Assembly: GCA_028023455.1 (NCBI GenBank)
Contig: JAQFVV010000018.1
Coordinates: forward strand, 8,846,679-8,910,678
Source of the DNA: Epiperipatus broadwayi
Taxonomy: Eukaryota; Onychophora; Udeonychophora; Euonychophora; Peripatidae
DNA: 64,000 bases
Reading direction: 5' to 3'
Positions 60,184 through 64,000 of the stretch are shown piece after piece. Both the position numbers and the translations under genes were made by a program. Below the pieces are notes generated by a model. The model saw nothing but the letters and a program-made list of their open reading frames with translations. It made no database searches and was not told the DNA's origin. How positions within the stretch are numbered: the first letter of the stretch is position 1; each line of letters opens with the position of its first letter.

Positions 60184-60650
60184 CCATTACATTTTTCATC
60201 TAATGTTTGAAACATTATTTTCTTCTAACATATTGACGTTCCATTACATTTGATTTATAATATGTTTGATTTATAATATGTTTATATGATATATTGTCCA
60301 TTACATTTGGCACCACAAACTGTGGGACCTAGTTAACTGGTGATTGGTATAATAAAGATATTTTCCATTACATTTGACACGACAACATGGTCAGCATGAT
60401 ATGTTTATATACATATCGTATAGTTTCCATTACATTTGGCTTTCCCAATGTTTGGAGCCTTCTTTCTTCAATTTAAATGGAATGCAACATTTACATTCCA
60501 TTACATTTGGTGCCTCAAAGGTAGGAGCCTGGTTAACTGATGATTATTGTTGCAAAAGTTCATATGTTTATTTTCATTTGAGATCATATAAAGATACATT
60601 CCATTACATTTGGCGCAACAACTAGGGCTCGAAATAAGCTAATTAGGGCT
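60184..60650 (+). repeat. Seven tandem LTR-end/primer-binding-site-like units
   Basis: CCATTACATTT starts at 60184, 60241, 60298, 60365, 60427, 60498 and 60601, so spacing is 57, 57, 67, 62, 71 and 103 bases. In the last unit it runs into TGGCGCAACAACTAGGGCTC, which resembles a tRNA-Lys-type primer-binding site (TGGCGCC...GGGGC, as used by many gypsy-like elements) directly after an LTR ending in ACA. Units 3 and 6 keep TGGCACC or TGGTGCC and a following GTTAACTG. A weaker eighth unit lies near 61500. Normal elements have one such site. Confidence 0.7.
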
Positions 60651-61149
60651 TGAAATACCCCACATACCTGAGAGATGTGTAGTATATATCTTGATGTGAG
60701 ATGTATAGTTTAAAGAAAGAGAAGCATTTTTGTGTAATTTTTTTTTTATATATAGAAATATTTTGGCCTTATGTTTAGATGGTGATGGTTACTGTTATTG
60801 TATTTTTTTTATGATGAGAGATAAATACAGTCATGAAATACCTTAATTTCAATTTAAAAATTATATTGATGGCATTAAATTATAGAGTAATAATTTTGTC
60901 CATATTTGGAAAGTTTATGTTGTAGAAAATCTATAATTTTGAGGGTTAGATTGGATATTTGATTGTTGGAGTTTGGTTGGTTCTATTGCAAGTATTGATG
61001 TTGGATGGGGAGTTTTGTCATTGTCTTGAGGGTGTGATGTATTCATGACACTTGTGACTGATTGATCTAATTCATTGCTCCAACCCAAATTGTGATGTTA
61101 GTTATTATTTATCATGAAGCAGTTAACAGTAGTCCTGCCATGATTTTAC

Positions 61150-61275
61150 CTCTAAGACTCCAGAGAGAGTAAGGTATAGTTCTTTTTGATATATGTATAA
61201 TATTTGCCTCTAAGACTCCCAAAGATGAGCAAGGAAATATTTTATAAATAATGACCCCTAAGACTTAGATGTAAG
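61150..61275 (+). repeat. Three CTCTAAGACT units in the leader
   Basis: CCTCTAAGACT or CCCCTAAGACT occurs near 61150, 61207 and 61255, followed in two cases by an AGATGAGCAAGG-like block. It lies between the primer-site-like array and the coding region, so the whole leader seems to have grown by small tandem duplications. Confidence 0.6.
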
Positions 61276-62318
61276 CAGGGTAGTATAATATTGTTTGCAG
61301 AAAACTATTATGGGTTGTAGTAGCTTAGAGAGACTGAAATGTGATGATCATCTGAGTGTTCATGGAGCATTGTATGCTTTAAGAGCAGTGATTGAATTCT
61401 TTTATCTAACTCAAAATTGTGAAATGCTAATCATTCTTTTGGCTGTCAGTATCTGTCAGATCTTTTGAGGAATAGACGAGTATATAACATAAATATATAT
61501 AGCACCAAACTTAAGGGCTTGGTTAATCGATTATTGTTGGTGACAAATAATCTATTACATTGATTATCAATTAGGGTTTGAAAACAAACATATCAATGTT
61601 TTATTTTCCATTGTAAGTGACTTTAAACATGAAGTTCAATTAGTGAATATTTGTTGATGATAAACTGCATTAGTACAATCTTAGTAAAATGTTTCGGGCA
61701 CAAAAGTTAATAATTAGTGAAGTTGATTTTTTTTTTTTTATCTATATAAAATGGTATTAAGTTTTAAGGTCCAGAAAATTTATAGGCATCAATTTAAGCA
61801 TTTTATATTTAACTACCATTATTTTGAATGAGAAAGTTGTCTCACTATATTATCAAATTAGTTATTTTTAAGGCATGTGAACATTTAGTTGTATTTTAAA
61901 TATTTCAAGGTTATATTGAATTTGATATGAAATTTCCACATTTCAATATTGTATAGGTGTAGAATATTTATTATCATTACATATAAATAAATGTTAGCTA
62001 GTGATCTCAGTTGTTACTCTCTACATATATATATATATATATATATATTAGAGAAATTTGTTGATGTTATGGTGATAGATGAGATTTTTTTTTAAGCCAA
62101 GAAGTTCATGAGTTCAAACAACTGAAATTTAGATTGTTGGATAGCTACTATGAATAATAAAATTAAAAGGCTTGTATTTTGCTTAGTTGAGTAATTGCTT
62201 GTTGGGATAATGATTGGAGATGGTGAGCCCTTGATCTGTGGTAATTACTATATAGAAATATATATATATATATCTTAGATTTTTTTTATGAGTATATAAT
62301 ATTGTAGTTCTAATAATA

Positions 62319-62966
62319 ATGGATAACAGTAGTGAAATGCCAGTTAGTGGTGATTTTGATTTAAGAGATTTTATGGAAAAATTTAGAGCGGAAGTAAAAG
62401 ATCTTAGAGCTGAGATGAAAACCAATTATAATGAACTTTCCCAGAGATTAGAGTCTAGATTAAATACTAATTATGATGAACTTTCCTCTAGATTAAAAAC
62501 AAATTCTGATGAACTTTCCCAGAAACTAGAGACTAGTTTAAAAACTAACTCTGATGAACTAAAAGAGGAACTTAGAACTGAGATGAAAGTCAATTCTAAT
62601 GAACTTTCTAGGGAATTAAAAGATGAATTAAAAGCTCTGGTAGATAATAGTGTTAGGAGAGTAGAAATAAAATTTGAGAAAAAAATGGAAGAATATAAAG
62701 AACCTTTAGATGTGACTAGTGAAAATATTAATGAAAATAAAGAGTATGTTAAAATAGTTGATAGATCCTTAGAAATAAGATTAAATTTACAAAAGCAATC
62801 AGAAAAAGTAGAATTAAGTTGTGAAAGATTAAAGGACACTGTTCAGAATTTAGAAATTGGACAGTTAGGTTTTCAATGGATAGACAATAGTACTCTAGAG
62901 TTAGGAGAAATAAAAATGCATTATAATAAAATGAATGAAGGTGTTAAGTTCACCAGAAAAGATTAA
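62319..62966 (+). CDS. Gag-like coiled-coil protein of an LTR-type element
   Basis: An intact frame of 215 codons. The start at 62319 is the first ATG after a run of stops. Residues 1-35 are acidic and then mixed (DLRDFMEKFRAEVKDLRAEM). Residues 36-110 are four to five repeats of 11 or 15 residues with the core N(Y/S)(N/D)ELS.(R/K)L, strongly predicted by eye to be a coiled coil. A charged helix follows. No CCHC knuckle, protease or RT motif is present. Position, about 1.7 kb after the primer-site-like array, and coiled-coil character suggest Gag, the structural protein of a retrotransposon particle. This is inference. The minus-strand frame at 62471-62839 is its shadow. Confidence 0.5.
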   Translation: MDNSSEMPVSGDFDLRDFMEKFRAEVKDLRAEMKTNYNELSQRLESRLNTNYDELSSRLKTNSDELSQKLETSLKTNSDELKEELRTEMKVNSNELSRELKDELKALVDNSVRRVEIKFEKKMEEYKEPLDVTSENINENKEYVKIVDRSLEIRLNLQKQSEKVELSCERLKDTVQNLEIGQLGFQWIDNSTLELGEIKMHYNKMNEGVKFTRKD

Positions 62967-63960
62967 AATTAACTCTCAAAAATCACTAGAAAGAACAGAA
63001 TGTGTTTCTCAAAGTCAATGTAAAGAAAGTGTCAAGATAGATAAAAAATATTCTTGTAAGTTTTTTTTGTACACCAATTTTAAAAGTAACAATCGGAGTT
63101 TTGAACAAAAGTTGTTTAGTATGAATTTTCATAGGAAGTTTAGGGATCATGTGTATTCATATAACTTGGATGCAAGTGATTATTGCTATTGTAATAAACC
63201 ACTTGAAAGGCAAAACTCAATATATAAATGTAGTTCTTCTCAATCTATAGCCAATGATGGTAGAGTGCATGCAAAGTGTGTACTATATAGTAACATGAGT
63301 GTTGAATTCAAGAAATTTTGTCTGGATATGACAAATTATATTAGTCATAAGACATTATCTTATAAAGAAAATCATCATGGTAATTTTGTATGGTACCAAG
63401 AAAGTATATTTTTAGATATACTAGAGCATAGATATTTGAATGGGAATTTGTATCATTGTTGCAATAGAAATGACTTATTTTACAAGTATCCCAGCAGGAC
63501 AAAGTTGGTAAGATATATCTTATTGAAATTTGAGAGGAATAAGAAGGTAAAGAAACCTAAAGAGAATTTTCTTTATGAAAATTGTAATAGAAGAATGAAA
63601 GTATGTAAAACCAAAGTAAAATTTAAAAATAAAAATATGAAGAAAATTAAAGTAAAATTCAAAGAGTTGAGTAGAGAGAAGTTTAAAATAAATTATCTTA
63701 AAGAAAGTATAGATTTTATAAAAGATATTGGAAAAGCCAAAGTTAGACTTAAAGTTATAGAAGGAAAGATAAATTATATTGATTTTCTTATAGAGAATAT
63801 TGACAAAGAAAGAGATGTAGGGAAAGTAAAGGCAAAATTGAAAAAGATATTTGGTCTGAATCTTAGTAGAAGGAGTATTGATGAAGAAAAAGAAATTGGC
63901 AAAGCCAAAATTAAACTTAGAATAATACATGGTGATGTGCTTAATGGAGATTTTTCTTGA
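62935..63960 (+). CDS. Unrecognised basic protein overlapping the Gag-like frame
   Basis: A frame of 341 codons in the +1 frame relative to the previous one, overlapping it by 32 bases. The ATG at 62935 lies inside the upstream frame, so it may be read by frameshift or reinitiation. The middle part is cysteine-rich (DASDYCYCNKPLERQNSIYK, then HAKC, then YHCCNRNDLF) but does not form a retroviral CCHC knuckle. The C-terminal third is very lysine-rich, with about three diverged repeats around DIGKAKVRLKVIEGK, DVGKVKAKLKKI and EIGKAKIKLRIIHG. A stop at 63958-63960 is followed by more sequence of the same flavour (KARNLSKPK), so the stop may be a late mutation or a readthrough site. It could be a nucleic-acid-binding part of Gag, but I do not recognise the family. 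Confidence 0.45.
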   Translation: MKVLSSPEKIKINSQKSLERTECVSQSQCKESVKIDKKYSCKFFLYTNFKSNNRSFEQKLFSMNFHRKFRDHVYSYNLDASDYCYCNKPLERQNSIYKCSSSQSIANDGRVHAKCVLYSNMSVEFKKFCLDMTNYISHKTLSYKENHHGNFVWYQESIFLDILEHRYLNGNLYHCCNRNDLFYKYPSRTKLVRYILLKFERNKKVKKPKENFLYENCNRRMKVCKTKVKFKNKNMKKIKVKFKELSREKFKINYLKESIDFIKDIGKAKVRLKVIEGKINYIDFLIENIDKERDVGKVKAKLKKIFGLNLSRRSIDEEKEIGKAKIKLRIIHGDVLNGDFS

Positions 63961-64000
63961 GAAAATATAGCTAAAGCAAGAAATTTAAGTAAACCTAAAG

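Noticed and set aside
62471-62839. 122-codon minus-strand frame
   Set aside because: Antisense shadow of the coiled-coil frame.
63520-63930. 136-codon minus-strand frame
   Set aside because: Antisense of the lysine-rich repeats; Phe/Tyr-rich composition follows from that.

Overview
This window is AT-rich, repeat-dense DNA from an animal genome, almost certainly an invertebrate. The evidence is the low GC content, long AT, GA and GTT/ATT microsatellites, and remnants of several animal transposon classes. There are no operons, Shine-Dalgarno sites or dense open frames. A cephalopod would fit the mix of tRNA-derived SINE-like sequence, trinucleotide and TATG-type microsatellites and Penelope-like elements, but that is a weak inference. 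I found no convincing host protein-coding gene. Almost every coding signal is a broken transposable element.

Layout. From 1 to 5 kb there are AT microsatellites, a palindromic element at 1.6-1.96 kb and a LINE C-terminal fragment at 5.0-5.6 kb. From 8.1 to 13.9 kb there are two copies of a Penelope-like family (here PLE-B), a hAT element with 8-bp target duplication and transposase remnant, a LINE-type reverse transcriptase remnant followed by a GIY-YIG-like segment, and a palindromic element with a complete hammerhead-ribozyme fold. From 15 to 23 kb there are two arrays built as two direct plus two inverted units, a tRNA-like fold-back, a tandem pair with hammerhead motifs and a small palindrome with another. 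At 24.7-27.0 kb lies an RTE-like LINE. At 27.1-32.06 kb two copies of a second Penelope-like family (PLE-A) lie head to head as one large inverted repeat with hammerhead motifs at the outer ends.

From 33 to 42.8 kb there are dispersed repeats, large palindromes (one with a 10-bp target duplication), a hammerhead-bearing remnant at 38.7 kb and a G-rich degenerate repeat. At 44.4-46.9 kb a SINE-like element with a complete hammerhead fold sits beside the best PLE-B copy. At 51-54.5 kb are further palindromes, a hammerhead motif and a CT tract. At 54.8-57.8 kb are two LINE remnants on the minus strand. The right end (60.2-64 kb) looks like the 5' part of an LTR-retrotransposon-like element: seven tandem copies of a segment resembling an LTR end plus tRNA-primer site, then a coiled-coil Gag-like frame overlapping a second, unrecognised frame.

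The main pattern is that at least nine loci, from several unrelated repeat families, carry the hammerhead layout CUGANGA / stem II / GAAA / short stem III / NUH. In the better cases helix I also pairs. Hammerheads are established features of Penelope-like terminal repeats, Sm-alpha-like SINEs and small retrozymes. The density and diversity here, often on outward-facing arms of palindromes, make this the feature most worth following. All calls are by hand from the sequence; no alignment, folding or database search was run.
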